Shown here one piece after another: positions 11,521 to 23,604 of a stretch of 64,000 bases of DNA. The notes beneath the pieces are model-generated. The model was not told where the DNA came from, did no database searches, and saw only the letters and a list, made by a program, of their open reading frames with translations. This DNA comes from Urophycis tenuis (lineage: Eukaryota; Chordata; Actinopteri; Gadiformes; Phycidae). Position numbers and translations under genes: made by a program. The DNA is taken from the NCBI GenBank assembly GCA_036785325.1, contig JAXIVH010000008.1, forward strand, positions 3,826,654 through 3,890,653, written 5' to 3'. Positions within the stretch are counted from its first letter, which is position 1; each line of letters starts with the position of its first letter.

Positions 11521-11803
11521 TGTGTTGTCGAATGTGCGTGCAGGTGTGCGTAGAAACAGAGGCTTTTCATACACATAAAACAGTGATATGACCACAGGTA
11601 TTGCTGTACTGAGTATTGCTATACTGAGTACTGAGTATGGCGGTGGTTCCCCGGAGTCCACACAGCCCTGGTTGCCGGAGCGGGTGCCATGGTCTTCACC
11701 TGCCACCTGGGTTGTCTGGACGCCATGGTCGTTGATCGTCCATGTCGTCGTCTGGGTTCTGAGGTGTATGCGAATGTGTTCTTACCTCGGAGCAGAGCAT
11801 GTC

Positions 11804-12430
11804 CTATACTCCTGTCGAGGTGTGGGGATGGGTTTGGGCTTTTGGCCTTTCAGTTCTGTGTAGGGGAGCTGATGGTCTCTCTGCATCCCTTACTGCCGTG
11901 TGGGTGGTGAGGAGGACCTGGTAGGGTCCCAGCCAGCGCTTGGAGTTCCACGCCTTCCTGCGGAAATCCTTGATGACCACCTGGTCTCCTGGTTTGACAG
12001 GGTGCAGGGGGTGGTCTGCCTTTGGGGGTAGAGCTGCCTTCACCTTGTTCCGTAGCTGTGACAGGGCAGATGATAAACATATGCAGTATGTAAGCAAGGC
12101 ATCCTCACATGACTCTGTTGATGGGAACATCTTCCAACTTGGAGCCCCTGTACCTACAACAGTTGGGGAGGTGAACAATGTTTCAAATGGTTCTGTCTTT
12201 GTTCACACTCTCATTCTCATGTACATTAGTGCCAATGGAAGCGCCTTTGTCCACGGGAGGTTTGTGTCTTCGCCTACTTATTGTCGCTCGACTATCGCGC
12301 TGCAATGCCCCATCATGGCACAGTCTCTGTGAGCAGGGCCTTTGCCACCACTCCTGCTGTAGCCTTAGAGGCTGGGGATGCTTCTACCCATTCTGACCAC
12401 ATGTCCACCATTACTAGACAATCCTTCATT
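11804..12430 (-). pseudogene. ERV integrase fragments, copy 1
   Basis: The right part reads MVDMWSEWVEASPASKATAG, an integrase-core strand and helix, followed by several stops. The left part has LHPVKPGDQVVIKDF and WLGPYQVLLTTHTAV, the SH3-like C-terminal domain typical of gammaretrovirus-like integrases. Between them about 110 bp is degraded. No function remains. Confidence 0.75.
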
Positions 12431-12682
12431 TAATGTAACTATTGCTACGGTGCCTGAACCCGTATAACTGTGAGCGGTGACCGCAAACATTTACTTTGGT
12501 GCAACCGCAGCCACAACAACAGACAAGCGCGAACCATTGATGAAATGAAGCGAATATAAAAGAAAGAACGTAGCCTACGTGTGTATGTAGGCAATTTATA
12601 TTTGCGATATTACTAAAATATAATTATTAGGGTTTTATTGTAGTTGCATTAGTTGTTTGAAGAGTAAAAGAAACAAAACAAC
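12431..12682. other. AT-rich spacer, no gene
   Basis: This DNA recurs at about 36691-36945 in the unit before copy C, where it continues uninterrupted into 36946-37320. Here Gypsy-2 has landed at its end. No open frame of interest is seen. Confidence 0.5.
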
Positions 12683-12687
12683 GGTCG

Positions 12688-13059
12688 TGTGACGTTGCGG
12701 GTTTGTGCGGAGACAAGAGCGAGACCAGGCAACGTAAAAGGAACAGAGTTTATTGGGTGTCGGACGAGACCGGCACGGGCGCACACAGTGAGATGTGTGC
12801 GTCAATAGTAATAGAGGCTAAGTCCATGAACAAGGTGCACTACATTCAAGAACTGACATTACACGTCCAACTCACAAAGGGGAGACAGGAGACACGAGGT
12901 TAAGTAGGGAAACAAACAAGACACAGGTGAGACACATTGGGAATTAGACACAGGTGGCTGTTAATGGCCACCGGGGATTCTGGGGGTTGTAGTGCCGGAA
13001 CCGGTGCTCAATAGACAGGCGACGCCGATCGAGGTAGAGGGGGAGGAGTTGGTGTGACA
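12688..13059 (-). repeat. Gypsy-2 3' LTR
   Basis: This runs from tgtgacgttgcggg to ggtgtgaca on the + strand. It is identical to 17345-17716 as far as I can compare. The pol frame ends inside it (stop at 12961). Confidence 0.93.
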
Positions 13060-16000
13060 GTACCCCCCCCCCTGAGGCGCGTCTCCTGACGCGCGGCGCC
13101 GCCCACCAGGAGGGCGACCCCGAGGGCGCGGTGCTGGCTTTTCTGGGTGCGCACGGTGCAACTCCTGCATGAGTCCGGGGTGCAGTATGTCGTGGCGTGG
13201 CACCCAGCTGCGCTCCTCCGGGCCGTACCCCTCCCAGTCCACTAGGTACTGGATGCGGCCCCCTCGGATCCTGGAGTCTAGGAGGGCTCGAACACTATAC
13301 GCCGGTGCGCCCTCAATCTCCAGAACCGGTGGTGGTTCAGCTGGGGGAACCGCATCCGCCAGTGGGCCTCTGATCACCGGCCTGAGGAGAGAGACATGAA
13401 AAGTGGGTGAGATCCGATAGTGCGCTGGGAGCTGAAGAGTGACTGAGACGGGGTTAACCCTCCGGAGGATCTTGAAGGGCCCGATGAACCGGGGACTGAG
13501 CTTCCGGCAGGGCAGTCGGAGGCGGAGATCCCTGGTGGACAGCCAGACGCGGTCCCCAGGCCGATAGTTCGGAGCCGGTGCGCGATGACGGTCCGCCTGG
13601 ATCTTCTAGCGCCGCACGGCCCGACGCAGCTGGATGTGGGTGTGCTGCCAAGTGCGCTCGGCTCGACGGAACCAGTCATCTACGGCCTGAACACCAGTCT
13701 GGTCTGGGCTCCAGGGACAGAAGGGAGGTTGCCGTCCCAGCACGCACTGGAAAGGAGTGATGCCCGTCGATGCGCTCCTCAGGGAGTTCTGGGCATACTC
13801 CGCCCAGGGCAAAAACTGGGCCCAGTCGTGCTGGTGGTCATGGCAGTGGGTCCGGAGGAACCTCCCCAACTCCTGGATGGTTCTCTCCGCCTGCCCATTC
13901 GCCTCCGGGTGGTATCCAGAGGTGAGGTTCACTGTGGCACCCAACCGCTGGAAGAACGCCTTCCACACCCGGGAGATGAATTGGGGTCCCCGGTCCGAGA
14001 CGACGTCCTCCGGAAGGCCATAAGTCCGGAACACGTGCTGGAACATGGCCTCCGCAACCTGGAGTGCAGTGGGGAGGCGTGGAAAGGGGAGGAATCGACA
14101 CTGCTTAGAGAATCTGTCGACCACCACCAATATTACCGTTTTTCCCTCAGAGACCGGCAGGTCCGTAACGAAGTCCACGGCTATGTGGGTCCACGGCCTC
14201 TGAGGGATCGGCAGGGGAAGTAACCTCCCTGCCGGGAGTTGGCGTGGCGTCTTGGTGGTGGCGCAGAGGGAGCAGGACCGAACGGCCGCCTCCACGTCAG
14301 CGGCCAGGTGGGGCCACCAGAACCTCTGTGCGAGGAGGTGACCAGTCCGCGCGGCTCCAGGGTGTCCCGTGGCGGTCGATGTGTGCGCCCAGGCGATGAC
14401 CCTGTCACGGAGCACTAGAGGTACATACTCCCGTCCCGGGGGGCAACCAGGAGGGCCAGGATCCTGACGCCGTGCTCGCGTGAGGTCTTCATCCAGGTCC
14501 CATTGTATGGGGCACGCAAACACGACCTCGGGGAGGATGGTAGTCGGCCCCTCTTGGACCGAGTCAGAGTCGTACCTCCGTGACAGGGCGTCGGCCTTAG
14601 TGTTCTTGCTGCCTGGGCGATAGGAGATAGTAAACTGGAACCGCGCGAAGAAGAGGGCCCACCTGGCTTGACGCGGATTAAGCCGCTTCGCAGAGCGGAG
14701 GTACTCCAGGTTGCGGTGATCGGTCAGGACCAGGAACGGATGGAGAGCCCCCTCGAGCCAGTGCCTCCATTCCTCAAGTGCCAACTTCACCGCCAATAGC
14801 TCCCGATCTCCCACATCGTAGTTCCGCTCGGGGGCGCTGAGCTTGCGGGAAAAAAAAGCACATGGTCTTAGTTTCTCTGGCTCCCCCGAGCGCTGAGACA
14901 GAACCGCCCCCACCCCAACCTCGGAGGCGTCCACCTCTACCACAAATGGACGAGCGGGGTCGGGAAGCCGAAGTACTGGTGCGGTAGTGAAGGTCTTCTT
15001 CAGCTTCCCAAACGCCGCCTCAGCCTCCGGGGTCGGAGCCAGTCTCTTAGGTTTTCCCTTGAGGAGAGAGGTGAGAGGGGCGGCACTGCTACTGAAGCCT
15101 CTTATGAACCGGCGGTAGAAGTTGGCGAACCCGAGGAATCGTTGGAGTTCCTTGACGGTTCGTGGGAACGGCCAGCTGGTAACGGCGTCGACCTTCGATG
15201 TCTCCATTCGTACCCCCTCTGGCCCGATCACGTACCCCAGGAAGGAGATGTTGGTCTGGTGGAATTGGCACTTCTCCAACTTCACGTACAACGAGCACCC
15301 AAGTAGACGCCCCAGAACCTGGCGCACGTGCCGAACATGCTGGGCCCTAGATGGAGAGTAAATTAGTATGTCATCAACATAGGCAATAACATACTGACCC
15401 AGCATGTCACGGAGTACGTCATTAATGAACGCCTGGAATACAGATGGTGCATTCGCTAGGCCATAGGGCATCACTAGGTACTCGTAGTGACCGTTGGACG
15501 TGTTGAAGGCCGTCTTCCACTCGTCTCCCTCCCGGATACGGACCAGGTTGTAGGCACTGCGGAGGTCGAGCTTGGTGAAAAACCTCGCCCCCCGCAGCTG
15601 GTCCAGGGCATTAGGGACCAGAGGGAGCGGGTGCCGGTACTTCACCGTGATGCTATTCAGGCCCCGGTAGTCGATGCAGGGGCGTAACCCACCGTCCTTC
15701 TTCTCCACAAAGAAGAACCCCGCGGCAGCGGGTGAGGTGGAAGGGCGGATGAACCCCTGCCGCAGGGCCTCCTCCACGTACTTCTCCATGGCCTGGTGCT
15801 CCGTGTGGGACAGTGGGTACACACGACTCCGGGGCGGTGAAGTACCGGCCAGAAGGTCGACTTCACAGTCCCACTTACGATGCGGTGGGAGGCACGTGGC
15901 TCGGGTCTTGCTGAACACCGCCGCCAGATCCCGATATTCCTCGGGGATGGGTTTGCTGGCTACGGTGGAGGGGCTCTCGACCGATGTGGAGGCACATGTT

Positions 16001-17328
16001 ACCAGCGACGTGGTTGACGGGGGAATGGATGGTGATAGATGGATCTCTCTCCTCCTCCAGTTGATAGTGGGGTTGTTGGAGGTGAGCCAAGGTAAGCCCA
16101 GGATGAGGGCGTGATTGGAGGGAGAGATGACGAAAAGCGTCATCACCTCTCGATGATCCCCCAAGGCCACCTCCACTGGACCGACATAGTGGGTAATGGT
16201 CCCCCCGCAGATACCCCGGCCATCCACGGCCCGGATGGTGATCGGCGCTGGCAACCGGTGGAGAGAGAGGTGGAGCGTCCTCGCCGCCGTCGCAGAGATG
16301 AGGTTGCTGGCGGCTCCCGAGTCTATTAAGGCTGAAACAGAGAGGGACCTGTGACCCGCACGCAAGTACACCTTGGAGGTAAAGTGATCCACCGTGTATG
16401 TGGGGGGTGGAGCACCTACCTTCTGGTGGTTGCGGCGTGGTCCCCCTCGTGGACCAGCCGTTGATGGCAACCAAGGACAAGCCGCCAGCAGGTGGTTCTC
16501 CTCCCCGCAGTACATGCAGAGGCCCCGCTCCCCTCGGCGCCGCCGCTCTGCTGCGGACAGCCTGTAGTGTTCCACCTCCATTGGCTCCTCCCTCGCTGGC
16601 TGAGGAACGCCGGGTTGGCGCCGGGCTCGCTGCAAGTTGTCCAACCGAATGGCCATGCCGATCAGCGCATCGAGGGTTAGGGTGTCGTCCCGACAGGCCA
16701 TCTCCGCCTGCATCCTCGGGCTGAGGCCCTGCCGGAAGGCCGTGAGGAGCGCGGTGTCATTCCATCCACTGGCGGCGGCCAGCGTCCGGAACTCCACCGC
16801 ATAGTCCGCCACAGGACGTGAGCCCTGCTGCAGGCGGAACAATCGCTCCCCTCCCTCGCGTCCATCGGTCGGATGATCAAAGACCGCCCGGAATGTGCGG
16901 ATGAAATCCACATAGGACGCGAGGGCACCTCCTCCCCTGTTCCAGACCGCCACCGCCCACTCCCGGGCTCTTCCCCCCAGGAGCGAAATGATGGTGGCGA
17001 TCCTCTCCTCATCGGAGGTGGAGGGGTGATGGACGAAATAAAGCCCCACCTGCAGCACAAAGCCCGCGCACTCCGCGGCTCCTCCCGTGTAGACCTCCGG
17101 GAGGCGCACCGAGGAGGGTGACGACCGGGCTGCCACTGCTGGGGCTGGGGCTCCTCCACTCGCGGCGTCGGAGACGCCGCCACTCGTTGCCGGCAAGCGC
17201 CGGAAAACCTCACGGAGCAGTGCCTCCGTGCTCGTGAGCCGCTGCTCCAAACGGTCGTCGGTAGCTGAGAGTCGATTGAGCACGGAGGCAAGCGTGGGCT
17301 CTTCCGATGCCTGGTCCGCTGTCTCCAT
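12961..17328 (-). pseudogene. Gypsy-2 gag-pol with C-terminal chromodomain, one amber stop
   Basis: A single frame starts at ATG 17328 (METADQASEEP; an in-frame ATG at 17373 lies inside the LTR) and ends at TAA 12961. It is interrupted only by TAG at 13603-13605. Domains in order: gag; a zinc knuckle (CMYCGEENHLLAAC); protease (ALIDSGAASNLIS); RT with AYVDDILIYSP; RNase H (VVEVDASEVGVGAVL); integrase zinc finger (HPGAARTGHLL...CSLC) and DDE core (VDFVTDLPV, VSDRGPQFIS, HPEANGQAERT). After the stop come the integrase C-terminal region and a chromodomain (YLVDWEGYGPEERSWVP). All catalytic residues are present. The stop separates the C-terminal ~210 residues, including the chromodomain, from the polymerase part. 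Confidence 0.93.
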
Positions 17329-17344
17329 TGGTGGTGAGTTGTTC

Positions 17345-17716
17345 TGTGACGTTGCGGGTTTGTGCGGAGACAAGAGCGAGACCAGGCAACGTAAAAGGAA
17401 CAGAGTTTATTGGGTGTCGGACGAGACCGGCACGGGCGCACACAGTGAGATGTGTGCGTCAATAGTAATAGAGGCTAAGTCCATGAACAAGGTGCACTAC
17501 ATTCAAGAACTGACATTACACGTCCAACTCACAAAGGGGAGACAGGAGACACGAGGTTAAGTAGGGAAACAAACAAGACACAGGTGAGACACATTGGGAA
17601 TTAGACACAGGTGGCTGTTAATGGCCACCGGGGATTCTGGGGGTTGTAGTGCCGGAACCGGTGCTCAATAGACAGGCGACGCCGATCGAGGTAGAGGGGG
17701 AGGAGTTGGTGTGACA
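17345..17716 (-). repeat. Gypsy-2 5' LTR
   Basis: This is the upstream LTR of the - strand element, flanked on the right by target-site duplication ggtcg (17717-17721). Confidence 0.93.
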
Positions 17717-17721
17717 GGTCG

Positions 17722-18256
17722 GCCTTAACGCAAGTTAACAAACAAATAAAAAAATATTTGTGTCGGTCCTAAATTGATAGGGTCGGTCGGGTTACGGCGA
17801 ACCGAGATATTGTTCAGGATGGCCGCACAGCAAGAGGAGGTGCGCAGGGGGAGGACGCTACGATGCAGCCGCACGGCGACTTTCTCTCTGACGAGACGTC
17901 ACATTGGAAAAAATAAAAATACGCTCATTCCGCATGAACGGTATGACAGTAAATTTTAGTGGTATTGAAACCTTGACTTTATCATACCGTGGTATACCTT
18001 GAAACCGGTAACCGGCCCATGCCTAGACTACTCGCTGCTGCTGTAGAGACCGCCCGAGGACCGAGAATAAGGAAGATGGACATGAAATACGTGTTGGCCA
18101 ATAGTTTTAGTAGCACATGGGGTTATGGTTAAAACATCCTGTGTAGTTCCGGCTTTGTGGTGTCAGTAAAATTCATGTCACACGCATTTGTTTGGCCACA
18201 GATTTGAAGAAGGACAAACAAATGATCAGAGAGCATTCACCAGAAGTCTGGAGACA
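17722..18256. other. 5' flank of copy B
   Basis: The left part (to about 18025) is unclassified repeat DNA whose end reads ggtaaccggcccatgccta, like the terminus of a common fish DNA transposon. From about 18028 (ctactcgctgctgctgtag) the sequence is shared by copies B, C, D and E up to their start codons. It therefore probably holds the receptor promoter and 5' UTR. No clear TATA box is seen. Confidence 0.45.
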
Positions 18257-19328
18257 ATGAAACAATTTAGACGCATAGCTGGTCAATCATTGCTTGTGTT
18301 CTTCATCTGTGAGTAGGTCAAGAGGTTTTCACCTCTCTTGGGCATATCTGATATATAGGCAAAATGTATGATTCATATTTATTCTTTATTTTTTTATATT
18401 AACATAGGTTTTTGTATTCTGTATTTACTTCCCTTGGTCAATTCATTGTTTCCTTGTTTATTTCCCATCAACAGATTCCTTTCATAATGTCCAAATCCAA
18501 GGTAAGCCCATCTATTCGTTCAACGTCTGTCTCATCTGATGTAGGCCTACTAAGTGGTTCTATATGCCGCTAGATAAATCCACTTTGACTGCTGTTAGAA
18601 GGTTTGATGTCTAATTTCCATTGCCATTAATAACTGTTGTCTCAATCTATTAATGTGTGCATAACAATACACTTTGAGGGACTGTTTTATCTAACAATAG
18701 TCTCTCTAAACGTCAGCCCTTCCTCAGCCTACATTGACGGCGAGTCCATCGACCATAAAACAGGAAGAGTCGCTTACACTTTCATGTCGGCCAACATCGG
18801 AACGTCCAGAAAGTTGTGATATTTACTGGATAAACCCAGCGGAAAAACAATCCTTTTTATCCTACGGCTGCCAGGTGACGCTAACAGGTTCTGAGATCCT
18901 GGTAAAGACCGGGGGTGTTGCTGAGGTTAAGGTTGGCTGTGATTACTTCGTCAAAGTTGGGTCTACCTTCCACCGTTCTCCACCAAGCGACATGGTGTCT
19001 ATCACTGTCAGAACAGGTGAGTGAGTGACTAGTGTTTTTTTTGTCATTCAAGTGAGGGACGAGTATACACATGTGATGCTCTGTTAATATGCGGTGATGC
19101 AGAGGGAACAACGCAATGCTTGATTTCAATTATGGATTTGTTAAATAATGATGATCATTCTTTATTCAACCTTTGTCCTCCCAGCAAACTACATCATAGA
19201 AAGCAGTAATCAAATGCATTGTGAGACCCACAAAAAAATTCAACAATGTGAAATGCTCACACTTGAGACATAATACAGCAGCTTCTATGGTTCTGGTAGT
19301 GACAGCAGTTGACATATTGTACTAAATA

Positions 19329-19493
19329 CTGTATGTATGTATGCATGCATGCATTTACAGTATGTATGTATGTATGTATGTATGTATGTATGTATGCATG
19401 CATGCATGCATGCATGCATGCATGTATGCATGCATGCATGCATGCATGCATGTATGTACGTACGTATGTATGTATGTATGTATGTATGTATGT
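19329..19493. repeat. (TATG/CATG)n microsatellite
   Basis: Mixed tatg and catg tetranucleotide runs span about 165 bp in the Ig1-Ig2 intron of copy B. Copy C has a pure (TATG)n at the same place (38610-38667). Just after it, ttctttcag-acactcagaatc is a decayed copy of the spacer exon. The repeated module was therefore originally Ig exon plus spacer exon. Confidence 0.9.
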
Positions 19494-19944
19494 ACATAAT
19501 TGTATATGCATATATATTCTTTCAGACACTCAGAATCATCAACAGTAACATCATATTATTCCTTGCCATTAATGACTGTTGTCTCAATCTATTCATGTGC
19601 GCATAACAATACACTTTGAGGGACTGTTTTATCTAACAATAGTCTCTCTAAACGTCAGCCCTTCCTCAGCCTACATTGACGGCGAGTCCATCGGTCATCA
19701 GACAGGAAGAGTCGCTTACACTTTCATGTTGGACAACATCGGAACATCCAGAAAGTTGTTATTTTTACTGGATAAACTCAGCGGAACAACAATTCTCTTC
19801 AGCCCTCGGCTGCCAGGTGACGCTAACAGGTTCTGAGATCCTGGTAAAGACCGGGGGTATCGCTGAGGTTCATGTTCGCTGTTTTTACACCGTGAAACGT
19901 GGGGACAACATCAAGCCTTCTCCACACAGCGACATGGTGAACAT

Positions 19945-21977
19945 TAGTGATGTGTCGGACGTGAACGATTCGTTCTATATCAACGAATCTTTTAGATGAC
20001 TCGGGAGTAATGAGTCATCTCAGTGAGTGATTCGTTCATGCAGTACCTTCCCTGGCCACATGGCAGCTGCATAAACCCACAGTCAGCGGGACAGGAAACA
20101 GAAATGATTAGTTCACGACTCACTCAACTGTGCGTCCGTCAGGTTCTCGTTCATTTGTCACGTGACAGCCAGGCCACTCAGGCTGTGTGGCCTGCAGTAA
20201 GCACAACAGTTCGTTCACCGAATCGTTCATAGTACGGATCGGTCTCTCGTTCATTTCTCACGTGACACCCAGTAGCTCAGCTACGTATGGGGCTGTGGAC
20301 ACTAACAAGGAAATTAATGATGTCTGATTTGTGATGTTATAATTGATTAGTGGTCTTCTTGTAGATGTATATAGTGTTGTGTAGGCTACATAATGTAAAG
20401 TGTGTTATTAAAAAAAGAAAATGATATTAACATGTTGATCTTGTGTTATATATGCCACAAAATAATAAAATATCATAATACATTATTCATTCATGAAATC
20501 ATGATTAATCAGTGGTCTTCGGTTTTTGTAATCTTTCTTTTGAATTATATCATTTTAATTCAGTTAAACTCCTCAACTTTAATAGCTGTACATCCTCCTG
20601 TACATCATCTCTGTTTTAGACACATAACCGTTTAGGTCCATGCATGTTCTCATTCATCCAGGTCATGTTTAATCCGGCCAACAGTTAAATCGAACGCAAC
20701 TGGACATTAGATTTGTGAAGACGTTTCACCTCTTATCCAAGCGGCTTCATCAGTTCGTAACGCATCAGTCTGACTAGTCCGCTGTCTGTGAAGACGTTTC
20801 GCCTCTTATCCAAGCGGCTTCATCAGTTCGTAACGCATCAGTCTGACTAGTCCGCACTAGTCTGCACTAGTGCGGACTAGTCAGACTGATGCGTTACGAA
20901 CTGATGAACTGGTTCATAGTACGAGAGACCGATCCGTACTACGAACTGATGAAGCCGCTTGGATAAGAGGCGAAACGTCTTCACAGACAAATCTAATGTC
21001 CAGTTGCGTTCGATTTAACTGTTTGGCCGGAATAACCGTTTAGGATTGGATGAGAAAAGGAGATAGTAATGCACCACAAATCCTCACTAAATGTTCATTT
21101 CAGAGCCTCTGATAAAGTGCAGCTCACAGAGACCAAGTTTGCATCTCGGTTTAAATACCCTTCTGTCACACACTGTCAGCATTCACACTTTGACAGCGCA
21201 AGAGGGGGTTCACTTGGTTACAGTGACGGCATATGCCGGTGTCGCATCAGCTGTGCGCATCTGATTCACGTCGCAAGTTGACATTATTATTTATACATTT
21301 GTTTTCCACTGCCTGAGGTAATTGATGTTTTGCATGAAAGGGTAAACGCACCATGTAAACATTTTAAGGAACTTATTCATTGTTACTATTTGTCTTACTA
21401 ATTGCCAAAATGAGTGAGTTTTATATTCACTTGTTTTCTACAAGCTGTCACGTCGGATCCATAAGGATCGGTCTCTCGGTCATTTGTCACGTGACAGGCA
21501 GGCTGAACGGGTCGTTCTCGACTCGTTCATTCGTTCATCAAGTCGTTCATTTGTCACGTGACAGGCAGGCTGAACGGGTCGTTCTCGTTCATTCATTCGG
21601 ATCGGTCTCTCGTTCATTTGTCATGTGACAGCTACCAAGTCACTGTCATGTCGTGCTGTCAAACAACAGTGGCAGGGAGGATACAGGACACAAGTCACTT
21701 TATAGTGGTGTGTTTTTGCTTTCCTAGGTTTTCAGATGGTTTGACTTGCTTGTGGCATTTTGTGTACACTTTGTCAGCTGAAGTAAACCATGTTGCCTTC
21801 ATTGTTAAGTGTTTGAGAACCGCGATCTTTTTTACAACGCTCACAAGAGGGCTACAGCGCCACCTGCTGTAAAAAATGTACGAAATGAACGAAATGACTC
21901 GTTCAAAGATTCGTTCAATTTACTGTCCGAGAGTAAATTGAACGAAAAAGTATAAAGATTCGAACATCCCAACACTA
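19945..21977. mobile_element. hAT-type non-autonomous transposon in Ig2 exon of copy B
   Basis: An exact 8-bp target-site duplication, gtgaacat (19937-19944 and 21978-21985), flanks a 2,033-bp insert. Its ends are tagtgatg and (reverse complement) tagtgttgggatg. An 8-bp duplication with TAGTG-type ends fits the hAT superfamily. No transposase is visible. The subterminal parts are packed with gaacg/cgttc words and copies of gttcatttgtcacgtgacag, as in other fish hAT elements. Copies C, D and E have the uninterrupted site, so the insertion is specific to copy B within this window. Confidence 0.85.
20671..21032. repeat. Nested inverted repeat with three hammerhead-like motifs
   Basis: The arms (aatccggcca...aaatcgaacgcaactgg and its reverse complement ending ggccggaat) enclose three copies of a 40-nt motif: - strand 20717-20756, - strand 20790-20829, + strand 20943-20982. 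Each reads gaa-ctgatga-...-gaa-acgt-c-ttc. These are the conserved parts of a minimal type I hammerhead ribozyme (CUGAUGA, GAA, a palindromic ACGU stem III, then C). Stem II would be gccgctt/aagaggc with one mismatch. An extra A after CUGAUGA and a 3-bp stem I are atypical. Hammerheads of this sort are known from Penelope-like elements; activity here is unproven. Confidence 0.45.
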
Positions 21978-23604
21978 GTGAACATCACTGTGAGAACAGG
22001 TGAGTGACTAGTGTTTTTTGTCATTCAAGTGAGGGACGAGTATACACATGTGATGCTCTGTTATTATGCGGTGATGCAGAGGGAACAACGCAATGCTTGA
22101 TTTAAATTATTAAATAATGATGATCATTCTTTATTCAGCCTTTGTCCTCCCCTGCAAACTACATCATAGAAAGCAGTAACCAAATGCATTGTGAGACCCA
22201 CAAAAAAGATCAACAATGTGAAAAGCTCACACTTAAGACATAATAGCAGCTTCTATGGTTCTGGTAGTGACAGCAGTTGAAATATTGTGCTTGTACGGGT
22301 AAATACTGTGTGTATGTATGTATGTATGTGTGTGTATATATGCCTATATATTCTTTCAGACATTCTGGAGAAAGAATCATCAACAGTTACATATTATTCG
22401 TTGCCATTAATGACTGTTGTCTCAATCTATTCATGTGTGCATAACAATACACTTTGAGGGACTGTTTTATCTAACAATAGTCTCTCTAAACGTCAGCCCT
22501 TCCTCAGCCTACATTGAAGGCGAGTCCATCGGTCATCAGACAGGAAGAGTCGCTTACACTTTCATGTTGGACAACATCGGAACATCCAGAAATGTGTTAT
22601 TTTTTCTGGATAAACTCAGCGGAAGAACAATCCTTTTTAGCCCACGGCTGCCAGGTGACGCTAACAGGTTCTGAGATCCTGGTAAAGACTCGGGGTATCG
22701 ATGAGGTTAATGTTGGCTGTTATTACAAGGTGGAACTCCGCCGTCCTTCTCCACACAGCGACATGGTGTCCATCACTGTGAGAACAGGTGAGTGACTTCT
22801 TTATTCAGCCTGTCCTTCCCTCCACACTACACAATGGAAAGCACTGATCAAATGCATTGTGAGATCCACATAAAAGTTCAACAATGTAAAAAGCTCACAC
22901 TGGAGACATGAGAATATATTTATTCTTTCAGACATTCTGGAGAAACAGTCATCAACAGTGAAGAACAAGATCAAATGGACCACTGGTATGCAGCATATTC
23001 TATCATGTTCTTCTGTATGTATGCTTTAATACTGACTGCATGGTTTTCCTGAACACTACTTAGCAGATGTTCCATTCCTGTTAGTGTTACCTGTACCATT
23101 GTGTGCGTCTGAGCCGGTCCAGCCTCACATTAAACTATTGAACTATTTCTCTCCCAGTTCTCAGGAGCACAGCGCTATCAGCCCGTCCTCCCACTGCTGC
23201 CACAACCCTGGAGAACCCCACCTCAGTGGCCCCACAACCCCCTTCTGATGGACACACTTCTGGTCCAAGCTCTGCCTCTGTGCCGCCTGTAAACCCCACA
23301 TCCATCCAAGAAGCAACAGGTAGTCATAGCGACCCACAGCTCCAGGGCCTAGAGATGTGTGCCTTCTGTAAATGTTTCTTTGTGGAGCTTTTTCTTGAGA
23401 ACTGATTGGTACATTAGAATCAATTGCAAAATCATTTGCAAAGAGACTTGAAATGAAACAATATGCTTAAAACTTGTTCTGGTGACTTCAGAAGACTGGT
23501 ACTGTATTAGCAGCAATGAAATGTTTCACCTTCTTATGACAAATGTAGGCTACTCTTTGTAAGTCTCTTTGGATGAAAGCATCTGCTAAATGCCCTAAAT
23601 GTAC

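Larger units (their letters stand above)
11224..12430 (-). mobile_element. Endogenous retrovirus relic, copy 1
   Basis: Reading leftward on the - strand, a piece of integrase core (about 12430-12290), the integrase C-terminal region (12178-11880) and a transmembrane-envelope piece (about 11520-11224) follow in retroviral order. Most of the envelope surface subunit is missing, and stops interrupt every part. It resembles gamma/epsilon-like ERVs of percomorph fish. It lies inside the repeat unit, and the same internally deleted form recurs at 35448-36690. The deletion therefore came before the unit was duplicated. Confidence 0.7.
12688..17716 (-). mobile_element. Gypsy-2 chromovirus, young insertion
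   Basis: This 5,029-bp Ty3/Gypsy element on the - strand has 372-bp LTRs that I cannot tell apart by eye. The exact 5-bp target-site duplication is ggtcg (12683-12687 and 17717-17721). The empty site is preserved before copy C (acaacggtcggcctt, around 36940). The element therefore arrived after the B and C units separated. The internal region is GC-rich, unlike its AT-rich surroundings. A G-rich purine tract (- strand, from 13071 to 13061) abuts the 3' LTR. I see no TGG-type tRNA primer site after the 5' LTR. One amber stop breaks the single ORF. Confidence 0.95.

Noticed and set aside
19579..19836. An 85-codon open frame (MSQSI...LNVSPSSAYIDGES) across every Ig exon and its upstream intron
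   Set aside because: It recurs only because the exon is duplicated. The other frame gives the four-Cys Ig module, matches both phase-1 splice ends and connects to signal peptide, stalk and TM, so this one is an overlapping non-coding frame.
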